Shown: positions 1-10,135, counted from the stretch's first letter. The stretch: DNA of 64,000 nucleotides from Marinobacter similis (GCF_000830985.1 NZ_CP007151.1:2418001-2482000), one strand, 5' to 3'. Translations and numbers: made by a program. Notes: generated by a model from the sequence alone, not told the origin.

Positions 1-6
1 ACCACC

Positions 7-954
7 ATGCGTCATATCAGCTATGACCGGTTTGGCGAACGCGATGTCCTGCAGGTGAAAACGTCGGACATCCCACAACCCGGCGCGGGCCAGGTGCTGG
101 TGCGCGTCCATGGCGCCGGTCTCAACCCCATCGACTGGAAAACCCGGAAAGGGCTAGGTTTCGCCGCCCGGCAGATTGAAAACAGTCTGCCCTGGACCCC
201 GGGTTACGACGTCGCCGGCGAAGTAGTCGCCGTTGCCGACGACGTGACGACACTGGCGCCTGGTGATCGGGTGATGGGCATGATCGGCTTTCCAGAGGGC
301 GGTGGTGGTTACGCGAATTACGCGGTGGCCGGGGCTGATGAGTTTGCCATAGTGCCGGAGGAATTGGATCTGCTGGCTGCGGGGGCCTTACCGCTGGCAG
401 CACTGACCGCCTGGCAGGCGCTGTTCGAGGTTGCCAAGCTGGAGTCCGGGCAGAAAATCCTGATTCACGCCGGTGCCGGTGGGGTCGGGCATTTTGCTGT
501 TCAGTTTGCGCTCGAGCGCGGTGCCCATGTGGTGGCCACCGCGTCCGCCTCGAACCGGGATTTCCTGGCCGAGCTGGGTGTGCACGAAGTCATTGATTAC
601 CGCACCACCGATGTAGCTGAAGAGTGCTACGGGCTTGATGTTGTGCTTGATCTGGTGGGCGGTGAGGAAGGCAAGCGCTCGCTGCATACTCTGGGTGAGC
701 ATGGTGTGCTGGTGACCATCCCGACGGTGACCGCCGATGAGATCATCAGCGCCGCCGAGAACATGGGTTTGCGTGCCCATGGTATGACCGTGCGTCCCGA
801 TGTCTTCCACCTGGATGAAATTGCCGAGCTGATCGAGGATGGCGATGTCCGGGTACACCTGGATCAGGTCTTTCCCCTTGATCAGGTTGTCCACGCCCAT
901 GAACTGCTCGAAGGCGGTCACGTGCGTGGCAAGCTGGTGCTGGACTGCCGCTGA
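7..954 (+). CDS. NADP-dependent zinc-free quinone reductase-like oxidoreductase (MDR family)
   Basis: A 315-residue medium-chain dehydrogenase/reductase. The N-terminal GroES-like half (about 1-125) carries the GLNPIDWK and PGYDVAGEV segments of quinone oxidoreductases. The Rossmann half has the nucleotide-binding turn HAGAGGVGHFAVQFA near residue 155. The structural and catalytic zinc cysteine clusters of true alcohol dehydrogenases are absent, so NAD(P)H-dependent reduction of quinones or enals is the likely chemistry; the substrate cannot be told from sequence. The ATG lies only six bases into the window, so the ribosome site and promoter are outside. The gene converges on the antiporter gene, with a hairpin over both ends. 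Family is secure, substrate unknown. Confidence 0.85.
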   Translation: MRHISYDRFGERDVLQVKTSDIPQPGAGQVLVRVHGAGLNPIDWKTRKGLGFAARQIENSLPWTPGYDVAGEVVAVADDVTTLAPGDRVMGMIGFPEGGGGYANYAVAGADEFAIVPEELDLLAAGALPLAALTAWQALFEVAKLESGQKILIHAGAGGVGHFAVQFALERGAHVVATASASNRDFLAELGVHEVIDYRTTDVAEECYGLDVVLDLVGGEEGKRSLHTLGEHGVLVTIPTVTADEIISAAENMGLRAHGMTVRPDVFHLDEIAELIEDGDVRVHLDQVFPLDQVVHAHELLEGGHVRGKLVLDCR

Positions 955-975
955 GGGGCGTGGTTTACGCCCCTT
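953..975. terminator. Hairpin between convergent genes, possible bidirectional terminator
   Basis: Arms AGGGGCGT and ACGCCCCT flank a five-base loop right at the ends of the two convergent genes, and the stem includes the antiporter stop codon. There is no long T-run on either side, so termination is inferred from position and stem strength only. Confidence 0.35.
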
Positions 976-2851
976 GGTTACCCGCTTTTTCCGAGTCTGA
1001 GCTCTTGCTCGTGTCTTCACCGTTGTCTGTCTGTCCGTCCCGCTCCCTGCGTTCTTTCCGAGCCTGAGGGGGAACCAGGCTGATCAGCATCCAGTCTTTC
1101 TCAGGTTTCAGCGTCTCCATATCCATCACCGGCATGACGTGGCCCTTGCTGTCAAATACGAACAGTACCAGGGCCTGGCGCTGGAACTTGTTCAGGAAAT
1201 CATCGTAACTGAACTCGTCGCTGAGCTGGGTGGTGCGCACGGTGTAGTCCTGGCTCGCCAGACTGGCCAGCTTGGCGTAGCTTACGCCTCCGAACAGACC
1301 CCGGGTCATCTGGATTTTCTCGGCGGTCTGGTGACGCGCTTTCTGATCCTGATCGCCTTCCGCGAGACTGAACACGCTCTGCTTCCCGAACCAGTCTAGG
1401 AAGTGGTAGGTGGCCAGGGAGTTCATGTGCTTGTAGGGCGAAATCACCAGCAGGTTGCCGATACCGGTCAGGTCCAGGTGAGTGGAGGCATGCTCCGACA
1501 CCGGGTTGCCGAAATAGGTTTGCAGATTTTCCATACGGGCCTGGCGCACGTTCTCCCAGTTGGTGTCCGCCAGGGTGACCGGGACCTCAGATTTTTTCAG
1601 CGCCATGCCAATCATCCGGGCAACCGGATTTGCGCCAAGCAACAGGAACCCGTACTCCGCCGGCTCGTTCACTTTCAGCATTTTTGCCACCGGGCGAGCG
1701 GTCAGGCTTTGCAGTGTCACAGTGGCAATGATCAGCATGAACACTAGCGGCACCAGGGTGCCGGCACTCTCATAGCCCAGCTTCTGTAGCTGGAACGCAA
1801 ACAGTGCCGAGACCGCAGCCGCCACAATGCCTCGCGGGGCAATCCAACTCAGGAACAGTTTCTCCCGCCAGTTCAGCTTGGTGCCAATGGCCGACAGGAA
1901 GATGCTTAGCGGCCGGGCTACCAGCATCAGAATCGCCAGTACCACGGCCAGACCCCAGCCCAGTTCGGCAATGGCGCTGAACTCCACGCGGGCAGCCAGA
2001 ATGATAAACAGGGCAGAAATCAGCAGAACGCTGAGCGACTCCTTGAATTCAAGAATGCTATCGATCGGTACCTGCTTCATGTTGGCCATCCAGATACCCA
2101 TTACGGTGACCGTCAACAGGCCGGACTCGTGCGCGATTTCGTTGGACAGGGCGTAAACGCCGAGCATGAAGGTGAGGGTGCCGGCGTTGTGCAGGTACTG
2201 CGGGATCAGGTGCTTGCGCAGTGCCAGACCATTCAGGTAACCGGCCACAGCGCCAATCAAGAAGCCCACCATCAGGGTCTTGCCGAAGATGTAGAGTGAG
2301 TGACCAAAGACATTGCCCTGGCCCCAGGACACAATGCCCTCAAACACCAGGACCGCCAGCAGGGCACCGACCGGATCGATGATGATGCCTTCCCAGCGCA
2401 GGATGTTGGCCAGGTTGGATTTCGGCCGGACCGAGCGCAGCAGCGGTGCGATGACCGTGGGGCCGGTAACGATGGAAATGGCGCCGAACAGCAGTGCCAC
2501 CGGCCATGACACATCCAGCAGCCAGCGTACTGACAAGGTGCCGATGATACAGGTGACGATGGAGCCAACCGGAATCAGGTTGCGCACCATTTTGCCGTGG
2601 CCGCGAATTTCGGCCAGGCGCAGGGTCAGGCTGCCTTCGAACAGGATAATGGCGACCGCCAGGGAAATGACCGGGAACAGCAGCTCACCGAATACCGCTT
2701 CTGGTACCAGGAAGCCGAAGAACGGACCGGCCGCCAGGCCGCCGGCGAGCAGAAACAGGATTGCCGGCATCCTGACCCGCCAGGCCAGCCATTGGCAGAA
2801 CAAGGAGAGAACGCCGATGCTGGCAAGCAGCAGGACCGTGCTAATGGGCAT
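965..2851 (-). CDS. Cation:proton antiporter, CPA1/NhaP type with C-terminal TrkA-N-like domain
   Basis: A 628-residue membrane protein. The first 390 residues are a string of hydrophobic helices typical of Na+/H+ exchangers, including LFGAISIVTGPTVIAPLL near residue 120-140 and the WIAPRGIVAAAVSALFAF segment near 340. A soluble nucleotide-binding-like domain follows (FLLLGANPVARMIGMAL near 400), then a TrkA-C-like stretch and a charged, probably disordered tail. The role is Na+ or K+ efflux in exchange for protons at the inner membrane, with the soluble domain probably gating it. It starts 21 bases after tcdA on the same strand, so the two are probably cotranscribed. The family is clear; ion specificity is not. 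Confidence 0.85.
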   Translation of the reverse strand: MPISTVLLLASIGVLSLFCQWLAWRVRMPAILFLLAGGLAAGPFFGFLVPEAVFGELLFPVISLAVAIILFEGSLTLRLAEIRGHGKMVRNLIPVGSIVTCIIGTLSVRWLLDVSWPVALLFGAISIVTGPTVIAPLLRSVRPKSNLANILRWEGIIIDPVGALLAVLVFEGIVSWGQGNVFGHSLYIFGKTLMVGFLIGAVAGYLNGLALRKHLIPQYLHNAGTLTFMLGVYALSNEIAHESGLLTVTVMGIWMANMKQVPIDSILEFKESLSVLLISALFIILAARVEFSAIAELGWGLAVVLAILMLVARPLSIFLSAIGTKLNWREKLFLSWIAPRGIVAAAVSALFAFQLQKLGYESAGTLVPLVFMLIIATVTLQSLTARPVAKMLKVNEPAEYGFLLLGANPVARMIGMALKKSEVPVTLADTNWENVRQARMENLQTYFGNPVSEHASTHLDLTGIGNLLVISPYKHMNSLATYHFLDWFGKQSVFSLAEGDQDQKARHQTAEKIQMTRGLFGGVSYAKLASLASQDYTVRTTQLSDEFSYDDFLNKFQRQALVLFVFDSKGHVMPVMDMETLKPEKDWMLISLVPPQARKERRERDGQTDNGEDTSKSSDSEKAGNQGA

Positions 2852-2872
2852 AATGAGGGCAAATCCTTAGGG

Positions 2873-3664
2873 TTATTGGTTGGCGCGTCTGGCGATCCGG
2901 TTCAGCAGCCGGGACGCCGCAAAGAAGCCAAAACTGGCGGTGACCGGGCTTGCCGCGCCGAAACCGGAAGCGCAATCTAGTCGCACCGGGCCATCGGTTG
3001 CCGGTTTCTGCAAGCACACTTCGCCGTCTCCGGCAGGATATGTCAGTTGCTCCAGCGAGTATACGGCTTCAATACCAAAACGGCGTTTTGGATTGCGCGA
3101 GAAACCGTACTCCCGGCGTAACAGGTTTCGCACCTTGGCCAGCAGCGGATCTTGGGTGGTCTTGCTCAAATCCGCGACCTGGATCTGGGTCGGGTCCAGC
3201 TGACCACCGGCACCACCAGCGCAGACTAAAGGAAGCTTGCGGCGCTGGCAGTGAGCGATCAGCGCGGCCTTGGCTTTGACGCTGTCGATAGCATCGACCA
3301 CGCCGGTCATCTCCGGGGTGATCAGTTCAGCGACGTTCTTGGTGGTCAGGAAGCCGAAATGCACCCGGATATCAGCCTGTGGATTGATTGCCCGCAGGCG
3401 GTCCGCCATGGCATCGGTCTTGGTACGACCGTACTGCTGCTCCAGGGCATGAAGCTGGCGATTGGTGTTGGACACGCAAATGTCGTCCATGTCGATCAGG
3501 GTGATGGTGCCGATGCCACTACGGGCGAGCGATTCGGCGGCCCAGGAGCCCACGCCCCCCAGTCCGACAATGGCAATGTGGGTGGATCGAAAGGCTTCCA
3601 GGGCGCGGCGCCCATAGAGTCGTTCAATACCACCAAAGCGAAAGGCATAATCGTCGGCGTTCAT
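2873..3664 (-). CDS. tcdA: tRNA threonylcarbamoyladenosine dehydratase TcdA (E1-like)
   Basis: TcdA uses ATP to cyclise t6A37 into ct6A37 on tRNAs that read ANN codons. The protein belongs to the ThiF/MoeB/E1 superfamily: the ATP-binding GLGGVGSWAAESLARSGIG follows soon after the start, with DMDDICVSNTNRQ and the DAIDSVKAK segment further on. The C terminus has the hydrophobic anchor region typical of this family. I chose the ATG at 3664, giving 263 residues, because GGAGG lies five bases before it. An upstream in-frame ATG (3715) would add 17 residues without a ribosome site. TsaD, which makes the t6A substrate, is also encoded in this window. Identification is strong. Confidence 0.88.
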   Translation of the reverse strand: MNADDYAFRFGGIERLYGRRALEAFRSTHIAIVGLGGVGSWAAESLARSGIGTITLIDMDDICVSNTNRQLHALEQQYGRTKTDAMADRLRAINPQADIRVHFGFLTTKNVAELITPEMTGVVDAIDSVKAKAALIAHCQRRKLPLVCAGGAGGQLDPTQIQVADLSKTTQDPLLAKVRNLLRREYGFSRNPKRRFGIEAVYSLEQLTYPAGDGEVCLQKPATDGPVRLDCASGFGAASPVTASFGFFAASRLLNRIARRANQ

Positions 3665-3800
3665 GCGGCCTCCGGTCGGGTCCGGTGTGGGACCGGACAG
3701 AATCAAAGAGCGCAATTGTAACCCAGAGCCGGGTCAAACCGCAGGTGTTGCAGTGCTCGGACGATGCCGGGTGTTGCAGGGTGTTGAAAGAGTGAGGGAA

Positions 3801-3824
3801 GGTCAGGGCCGTTTGGCCCTGACC
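3801..3824 (-). terminator. Perfect 10-bp hairpin after the acyl-CoA dehydrogenase gene
   Basis: GGTCAGGGCC, a four-base loop and GGCCCTGACC form a perfect stem ten bases past the acyl-CoA dehydrogenase stop on the minus strand. Only a short pyrimidine tract (TTCCCTC) follows, so it is a weak or non-classical terminator candidate. Just downstream there are tandem copies of a GTGTTGCAG-like word. Confidence 0.45.
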
Positions 3825-3834
3825 GGTTCTGACC

Positions 3835-5609
3835 TTAAGCGGCCCAGTGGTCGTCGTTGAACGCCATCAGGCTGTCTTTGCCAGTCTTGATGTCGCCCAG
3901 CAGCCAGTGGATTTCCGGCAGAAGTTTCTCAAAGTAGAAGCGGGCAGACACCTGCTTGCTCTCCAACAGTGGCTTGTTGGCGCCATCGGCCTCCAATTGC
4001 TGACCGGCAACACCGGCCATGCGCGACCAGAGATAGCCAATCACCGTCAGGGCCATCAGGCGCAGATACGGGGTGGCGGCGGAGCGGCCTGTTCCGGATC
4101 GCTCGGGGCATTGCTTGCCAACCACATGGTGGCTTCCTCAAGACACTTGATGGCATCTTTCAGTTCTTCACGATGGGGCGCATCCGGGTTGTCCTTGAGG
4201 TAACCGGTGAGCACACCAAACAGGCTACGGACCAGTTGTCCGCCCTTCAGGCTCAGCTTGCGGCCGACCAGGTCCATGGCCTGAATGCCGTTGGTACCCT
4301 CGTAGATCCGGGCGATGCGGCCATCACGAACCAGCTGCTCCAGCGGCCAGTCGGTGGTGAAACCGGAACCGCCCAGTACCTGCAGACCAGTGTTGGCATT
4401 GTTGAAACCCTCATCGGTCAGGAAGGCCTTGACCACCGGCGTCAGCAGCTGCACCAGATCGTCTGACGATTCACGCACGGCTTCATCGGTGTGGGCCACT
4501 GACAGATCCAGGTGGTGCCCGGTAAACAGGGCCAGGGCACGCATGCCTTCGTTCAACACTTTCTGGCGCATCAGCATACGACGCACGTCGGGATGCACGA
4601 TGATCGGGTCGGCCGGACCGTCCGGGTTCTTGGGGCCACTCAGGGAACGGCTCTGCAGACGCTCGCGGGCAAAGCCCAGGCTCTCCTGGTAAGCCATTTC
4701 GGCCAGGCCCAGACCCTGCATGCCAACCATCAGGCGGGCTTCGTTCATCATGGTGAACATGGCACGCATGCCGTCGTTGGGCTCGCCCACCAGCCAGCCT
4801 TTGGCGCCTTCAAAATTCATCACGCAGGTGGCGGAACCCTTGATGCCCATCTTGTGTTCCAGGCCGCCACAGAACGCCGGGTTACGTTCGCCGGTGTCCG
4901 GCAGGACCTTGGGTACCACGAACAGGGAGATGCCCTTGGTGGTGTCGGGCGCACCGGGCAACTTGGCCAGTACCAGGTGGACAATGTTGTCTACCAGGTC
5001 GTGCTCACCACCGGTGATCCAGATCTTGGTGCCTTCGATGGCATAGCTGCCGTCGTCGTTCGGTGTCGCGCGGGAGCGGATCAGGCCCAGGTCAGTACCG
5101 CACTGGGGCTCGGTCAGGCACATGGTGCCGGTCCACTGGCCGGAGATGAGTTTCTCCAGGTAAACCTTTTTCAGTTCTTCAGAGCCGTGGGCGTGCAGGG
5201 CACTGATGGCACCGTGGGTTAGGCCCGGGTACATGCCCAGCGAGAGGTTGGTGGAGCACACCATCTCATCGACGACAAATTTTAGAGTGTGCGGAAGTCC
5301 CTGACCACCGAATTCCAGCGGTGCGTCCAGGGCAGTCCAGCCACCTTCGACAAATTTCTTATAGGCTTCCTTGAATCCTGCGGGCGTGGTCACCGCATGG
5401 GTCTCGGGGTCGTAGCTGCAGCCTTCGCGATCGCCAATCTGGTTGGTGGGCTGAATCACTTCCGCCGCCAGCTTACCGGCTTCGTCAATAACCGCAGAAA
5501 TCAGGTCGGGAGTGGCGTCAGCGTATTTTTCCAGCTCGTGGAGCCGGTCTGCACCCAATACATCAAACAACAGAAAGCGAAGATCGTTCGCGGGAGCCTG
5601 GTATTGCAT
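3835..5609 (-). CDS. Acyl-CoA dehydrogenase with extra C-terminal domain (frameshifted in this assembly)
   Basis: A flavin enzyme that oxidises acyl-CoA in beta-oxidation. Visible segments are MCLTEPQCGTDLGL near residue 160 (flavin and substrate region), KIWITGGEH, and RIARIYEGTNGIQAMDLVG, whose Glu is the catalytic base position of this subfamily. The large subfamily of about 590 residues has an added C-terminal helical domain. Here the last 85 or so residues (LMALTVIGYLWSRM and onward) are in another frame. One missing base near 4085 restores a 591-residue protein. I take this as a sequence error, since both parts are well conserved. Chain-length preference is unknown. The gene stands alone. 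Confidence 0.85.
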
Positions 5610-5845
5610 GGAGTACTCTCCTCAATGTGCTTCTTTATCTTGAGACCCCGAGCCGGTGGCGCGTGATCTTGTGGTGTCGGGTTGTATTTGATCGGAACAG
5701 TTGATTCATACGCCCGTTTTAATATCTCGGTTCACAGGCGCCAGCAGTCCAGCCATCAAACTGTTCGTATTTCCTGCAGAATTTGAGCGCGCGGCTTAAG
5801 GAACAGCCGGGGCGTTGAAGTGTTTACACCAGTGGGAGAATCACA

Positions 5846-6587
5846 ATGAAACGAGTGCTGATAGCCGGAGCGTCGGGAGCCATCGGCGCCGCGTTGGCAG
5901 AGGCCATTCTGGCCGAGTACCCGGACAGCCGGGTGGTGGGTCTGTGCCGAGACCCGGATCGGGCGCCCGAAACGTTGCGCAGCTCCGATCGGGTCACGTT
6001 GGTGCCCTGGGATGCAGGTGACAGCAGTTCTCTGGCGTCGGTGACCGATGCCCTGGAGTTAGTCTTTCCGGCCCGGGAGGGCATTGACACCCTGATCTAC
6101 GCGGCGGGTTTGCTGCACTCAGACACGGTATTCCCGGAGAAACGCCTGGAGGACTTGTCTGCCGATGCCATGAACCAGGCTTTTGCAGTCAATGTCACCG
6201 GATTTGGCATGCTGGTGCAGGCGCTGATTCCCTGGCTCAGGCACAAGGAGCTGAAACGGATCGCGGCTATTTCGGCGAAAGTCGGTTCCATTACCGACAA
6301 CCGCTGGGTGGCTGGTACGCCTATCGCAGCTCCAAGGCGGCCCTGAATATGCTGGTACGCGGACTGTCAGTGGAATTACCTCGCGTTGTAGGCCGGTAGC
6401 CTGTGTGGCGCTGCACCCGGGCACCACGGAATCGGCGCTCAGTGAGCCGTTCCGTCAGTCGCTGGCGCAATTGAAGGTACACACGCCAGCACAGACTGCG
6501 GAGAATCTCCTCAAGGTTATTGGCGACGTGACCAGTGATGACAACGGCCGCTTCCTCAGTTGGGATGGTTCGGAACTGCCCTGGTAG
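5846..6587 (+). CDS. Short-chain dehydrogenase/reductase (two frameshifts in this assembly)
   Basis: A classical SDR of about 247 residues after correction. It has the N-terminal cofactor turn GASGAIGAALAEAIL, the NVTGFGM segment, and ISAKVGSI with the catalytic Ser region. The active-site Y-x3-K (YAYRSSKAALNM) is read only in the next frame, after a missing base near 6305. A second missing base near 6383 is needed to reach ALHPGTTESALSEPF and the C terminus. GGGAG seven bases before the ATG supports the start. The gene converges on the chrR-sigma pair with a shared terminator. SDR genes are often found near ECF-ChrR loci, so a link to oxidative stress is possible but not shown. Confidence 0.8.
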
Positions 6588-6601
6588 GTGGTAACGGCCA
6601 C

Positions 6602-6633
6602 AAAAAAGGGCGATCAATGATCGCCCTTTTTAT
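6602..6633. terminator. Bidirectional rho-independent terminator
   Basis: A-run, then GGGCGATCA / TGATCGCCC stem with a one-base loop, then a T-run. It sits between the convergent SDR and chrR genes and can serve both. Confidence 0.85.
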
Positions 6634-6647
6634 CAGCCTTAGCCCGC

Positions 6648-7286
6648 TCAGCGAATGAACGGGTTTAGCATCCGGGTAAAGGTGCCGGTCAGTTTTACCG
6701 GTGCACTCAATACCGAAAGCGTGATGCAATCTTCACAGCCGACGGCAACCGGCTTATGTTCGTCCTGATCATTCAGCACAACAAAGTCCCACTGATTGAA
6801 TACGCCTTTCTGGTCGGCAAACGCGCCCTGCAAGACGATTGTCGTTTCTTCGCCCCGATGGGTATGGGCCGGAGCCTTGCCGCCTGCGGCCAGTTTCTGA
6901 AGTACAACCTGTTCGGACTGGCCAGGGAAGCGATCGGTAATGTCCAGCACGCTGACATCGCCCAACTGCCGCTTCCACGGCAATCTGTTGATGTCGTCGC
7001 CCAAGAGCTTCTGCAGCACACCCATGCGAGGGGCTGGTGCAAAGTCTGATGCTCTGACCGGCTCACTGTCGATCGCCGAAAGAATATTGTCGAACATGTT
7101 TTCGGAGACAGTTACCTTCGGCTGTTGCTCCATCATCACCGCACCCAGACTGTCGAGCGTATCGACACGACTGCGGCAATGCGGACATTCGTCCAGATGC
7201 AGCCTAATGCATAAGGCATGTGGCTCGCTCAGATTGCCTGCGCTGTATTCCATCAAGCTCAGACTGTCGGGATGATGACGTGTCAT
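6648..7286 (-). CDS. chrR: ChrR-type zinc anti-sigma factor with cupin domain
   Basis: A 212-residue protein that holds its cognate ECF sigma factor inactive until oxidative stress (singlet oxygen in the studied relatives). The N-terminal anti-sigma domain has the zinc ligands: an early His pair (MTRHH) and H-x3-C-x2-C in LHLDECPHC. The C-terminal half is a cupin with HTHRGEETTIVLQG, the fold that senses the signal in ChrR. Its start overlaps the sigma gene stop by four bases, so the two are translationally coupled. Sensing chemistry in this organism is inferred from the family. Confidence 0.88.
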   Translation of the reverse strand: MTRHHPDSLSLMEYSAGNLSEPHALCIRLHLDECPHCRSRVDTLDSLGAVMMEQQPKVTVSENMFDNILSAIDSEPVRASDFAPAPRMGVLQKLLGDDINRLPWKRQLGDVSVLDITDRFPGQSEQVVLQKLAAGGKAPAHTHRGEETTIVLQGAFADQKGVFNQWDFVVLNDQDEHKPVAVGCEDCITLSVLSAPVKLTGTFTRMLNPFIR

Positions 7287-7882
7287 ACGTTTTGATCCTG
7301 CAAAATCACTTTCAATTTGTTCAATGCCAGGCGGACCCGGCTTTTCACTGTGCCAAGGGGAATGTTCAACTCATTCGCGACCATCTGGTGCGACTTGTGT
7401 TCCATGTATACCTTGGCAATCACGGTAGTCTGTTCTTCGGGTAAATGCGTCAGCGACTCCCGAATGCGCCGCTCTGACATTAGACGATGCAAAGATGTGA
7501 CCGGCTCGTTCTCATTGTCGCCAGGGATTTGCCAGAGATCCTCGGTTTCGACCGGCATTTCCGCACTGGTGCGCTGCATCTTGCGCAGCATGTCAATGCG
7601 CTGGTTCCGGGCGATGGTGAAGATCCACGTCGACGCTGCGGCCTTGCGCCAGTCATAGAGACACGAGCGACGCCAGATGGAGACAAAGACTTCCTGAACC
7701 AGCTCTTCCGCGTGGCTCGCCAGTCCGTTCGCCATGGCGTAATACTTAATCTGCGGACCAAAGTGCTCGAAGAGTGCGTGGTAAGCCGCACGATCTTGAT
7801 CCTTGCCCACTTTCTGCAGCAGCTGGCTCCAAGGATCTTTCCTTCCTTCAGAGCTGGCCGGCTTTTGCTCCAGTGTGCTCAC
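7283..7882 (-). CDS. rpoE: ECF RNA polymerase sigma factor, RpoE/ChrR-partner group
   Basis: A sigma factor of the two-domain ECF type. Region 2 includes LVQEVFVSIWRRSCLYDWRK and STWIFTIARNQRIDMLRK. Region 4 includes LPEEQTTVIAKVYMEHKSH and the helix-turn-helix NIPLGTVKSRVRLALNKL. An ORF can be extended to 7939, but AAGGAG lies six bases before the GTG at 7882, so I use that start (199 residues). The overlapping partner is the zinc anti-sigma ChrR. A TGATCC/CGTAAA promoter of the kind used by this sigma group lies upstream, suggesting autoregulation. The name rpoE follows the Rhodobacter ECF/ChrR system, not E. coli sigma-E. Confidence 0.85.
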   Translation of the reverse strand: MSTLEQKPASSEGRKDPWSQLLQKVGKDQDRAAYHALFEHFGPQIKYYAMANGLASHAEELVQEVFVSIWRRSCLYDWRKAAASTWIFTIARNQRIDMLRKMQRTSAEMPVETEDLWQIPGDNENEPVTSLHRLMSERRIRESLTHLPEEQTTVIAKVYMEHKSHQMVANELNIPLGTVKSRVRLALNKLKVILQDQNV

Positions 7883-7965
7883 TGGACGCTCCTTGACAGT
7901 TACATGATTTGAACTTGTTCTAGCCATCATTCTATGCACTCGTCCCAGGTTTGTCAGTCATGGAA

Positions 7966-7993
7966 TTTACGGGCCGGATCTGACTCTGGATCA
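7966..7993 (-). promoter_or_regulatory. Candidate ECF sigma autoregulatory promoter
   Basis: On the minus strand TGATCC is followed after 16 bases by CGTAAA, about 85 bases before the sigma GTG. TGATCC is the known -35 of RpoE-ChrR regulons; the -10 match is looser. It lies exactly where an autoregulated promoter should be. Confidence 0.55.
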
Positions 7994-8057
7994 GTGCAGA
8001 TACAAAAAAGATTGATGGCTGAGGTGGGCATTTGGCGCCTCCGCAGAAGCGCCAGAT

Positions 8058-9966
8058 TCATTCTTCCAGGTAGGTGTAGCCTTCCAGGCCTGCGGTCAGC
8101 TCCGCCAGCAATTGCAGCCGCTGGGAGTCGGGCAGATCACTGGCGTCGAATTTCTGCTGGTAAGTTTTGAGCAGGTCCTCGGGCTCGAAGTTAACGTAGC
8201 GCAGCACCTTGGAAACCGTATCCCCGGTGATTGGCTGGCCAATGCTGAAGCCGCCTTCCGGATTCAGCTGGACGTCTACCGAGTGGGTGTCACCGAACAG
8301 ATTGTGCATGTCGCCGAGAATTTCCTGGTAAGCCCCGGTCATGAAGAAACCCATCAACAGCGGCTCGCTCGGGTTTTCTTCCGGCAGTGGCAGGGTGGTT
8401 TCAGTACCCTGGCCGTCCACGTACTGATCAATACGGCCATCGGAATCGCAGGTGATGTCCTGGATTACCGCCCGGCGAGTCATTGGCCGATTCAGACCGT
8501 TGATGGGCATCACCGGGAAGATCTGGTCGATACCCCAAACATCCGGCAGCGACTGGAACAGGGAGAAGTTCACAAACAGTTTTTCGGCCAGTTTCTCATT
8601 CAGTTCGTCAATGATCTCCCGGTGCGCCCGATTAGCCGAATTCAGCTGGTTGCGCAGCAGCCGGCAGCAGCGCGTATATAGGGTTTCGGCGTCGGCCCGT
8701 TCTGGTAGCGACAGCACACCGTGGGCGAACTGACCATGGACGTCGGCCATGGCGTGGAGCACGTCGTGGTAGATTTCGGCCAGCGAACGCGGCGTGTCGG
8801 AATCCTCCAGGCTGAGCAGGTCCCGCCATAGATCATGAAGCGGTCCCGGTGCCTCTGGTAACGGCTGCTCGGGGGTGCGGTCCTGGGGTACTTCCCGGTC
8901 AATCACGTTGGTGACCAGCACTGAGTGGTGCGCGGTCAGGGCCCGGCCGGATTCGCTGATCAGGTGCGGGTGCGGGATGCCGTAGCGGTCGCATTCGGTC
9001 TGCAGAACATGAATCACGTTGTAGGCGTACTCGTGCACGCTGTAGTTCATTGAGCAGCTGCTGCGGGAACGGGTGCCTCGTAGTCCACGCCCAGGCCGCC
9101 GCCAATATCCACGGTGTCGATAGGCGCGCCCAGTTGGCGCAACTCGCTGTAGAAGCGTGCGCATTCCCGCAGGCCGGTCTGGATGTCGCGGATGTTGGCA
9201 ATCTGTGAGCCAGGTGAAAGTGCAGCAGCTGCAGGGTGTCCAGGGCACCGGCCTGGCGCAGGGTGTTGACCACATCCAGAACCTGGCTGGCGGACAGCCC
9301 GAACTTGGATTTCTCGCCGCCGGTATTCTGCCAGTTGCCCTTGCCAATGGTGGCCAGGCGGGCGCGCACACCGATCAGTGGTGACACGCCCAGATCCCGC
9401 GCCTCGTCCAGAATCAGCGGCAGTTCTGACTGTTTTTCCACCACGATAAATACCCGGTGGCCCAATTTCTGGCCGATCAGTGCCAGGCGGATGTATTCCC
9501 GGTCCTTGTAGCCATTGCAGACAATGACCGAGCCGGGCTGCCGGGACATGGCCAGGACGGCCATCAGCTCGGGCTTGCTGCCAGCCTCCAGGCCGATCTG
9601 GCCCTGGCTGGCGGCGGGTTCGGCCGACAAAAGCTCTTCCACCACCCGGCGCTGTTGGTTGACCTTGATCGGATAGACCGCAGTGTACTGGCCTTGATAG
9701 CTCTGGTCGCCGGCCACCTTGTTGAAGGCGCCGCACAGTTTGTTGACCCGATCGTGCAGGATGTCGGTGAAGCGGATGAGCACCGGCAGCTGGATTCCGG
9801 ACTGTAGCAGGGACTGAGTCAGGTCTGGCAGGTTGATGCGGGCCGGACTGTGGCCCCGATCCGGCCGGATCAGCACCTGGCCCTGCTCATTCACACCGAT
9901 GTAGCCATCGCTCCAATGGGCAATGTTGTAGACCTTGTGGGCAGTGGTGCCGCTGGATTCGCTCAT
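8058..9966 (-). CDS. speA: Biosynthetic arginine decarboxylase SpeA (two frameshifts in this assembly)
   Basis: SpeA is a PLP enzyme that turns arginine into agmatine, the first step of putrescine synthesis by that route. Near residue 95 is [16 protein letters not shown], with the PLP lysine, then [15 protein letters not shown] and [30 protein letters not shown] and the C-terminal [20 protein letters not shown] lie in two further frames. Missing bases near 9208 and 9085 join the three parts into 636 residues, the usual length for the family. The C terminus ends at 8058. speE follows on the other strand across a 212-base gap, so the polyamine genes are adjacent but divergent. Confidence 0.92.
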
Positions 9967-10106
9967 GCTTGCTATCCTGTCAGAAAACCGGGGCCGGCGA
10001 GATAGGGGCAGACGCGGCCGACTGTATGGTCGCCATTGTATGGATTCCGCTCGCCGGCTAAAAGAACCGGGTGTGGAAACTACACGACAAGTTCGGCGAT
10101 TAAAGC

Positions 10107-10135
10107 TTTAGCTACCGGGGTGGCATGCCTACAAT
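10107..10135 (+). promoter_or_regulatory. Candidate sigma-70 promoter of speE
   Basis: TTTAGC and TACAAT separated by 17 bases, about 44 bases before the speE ATG. The -10 is good, the -35 moderate (four of six). Confidence 0.35.

Noticed and set aside
3735..3790. Short tandem repeat (GTGTTGCAG words) as a CRISPR or VNTR
   Set aside because: Only two or three imperfect short copies without regular spacers.
5690..5780. PsrA or FadR operator before the acyl-CoA dehydrogenase gene
   Set aside because: Only a weak CAAACTGTTCG-like word is present; it does not match the palindrome well enough.
5846..6587. Reading the broken SDR (and the other broken genes) as true pseudogenes
   Set aside because: The same missing-base pattern hits essential genes, and the restored residues match the families exactly.
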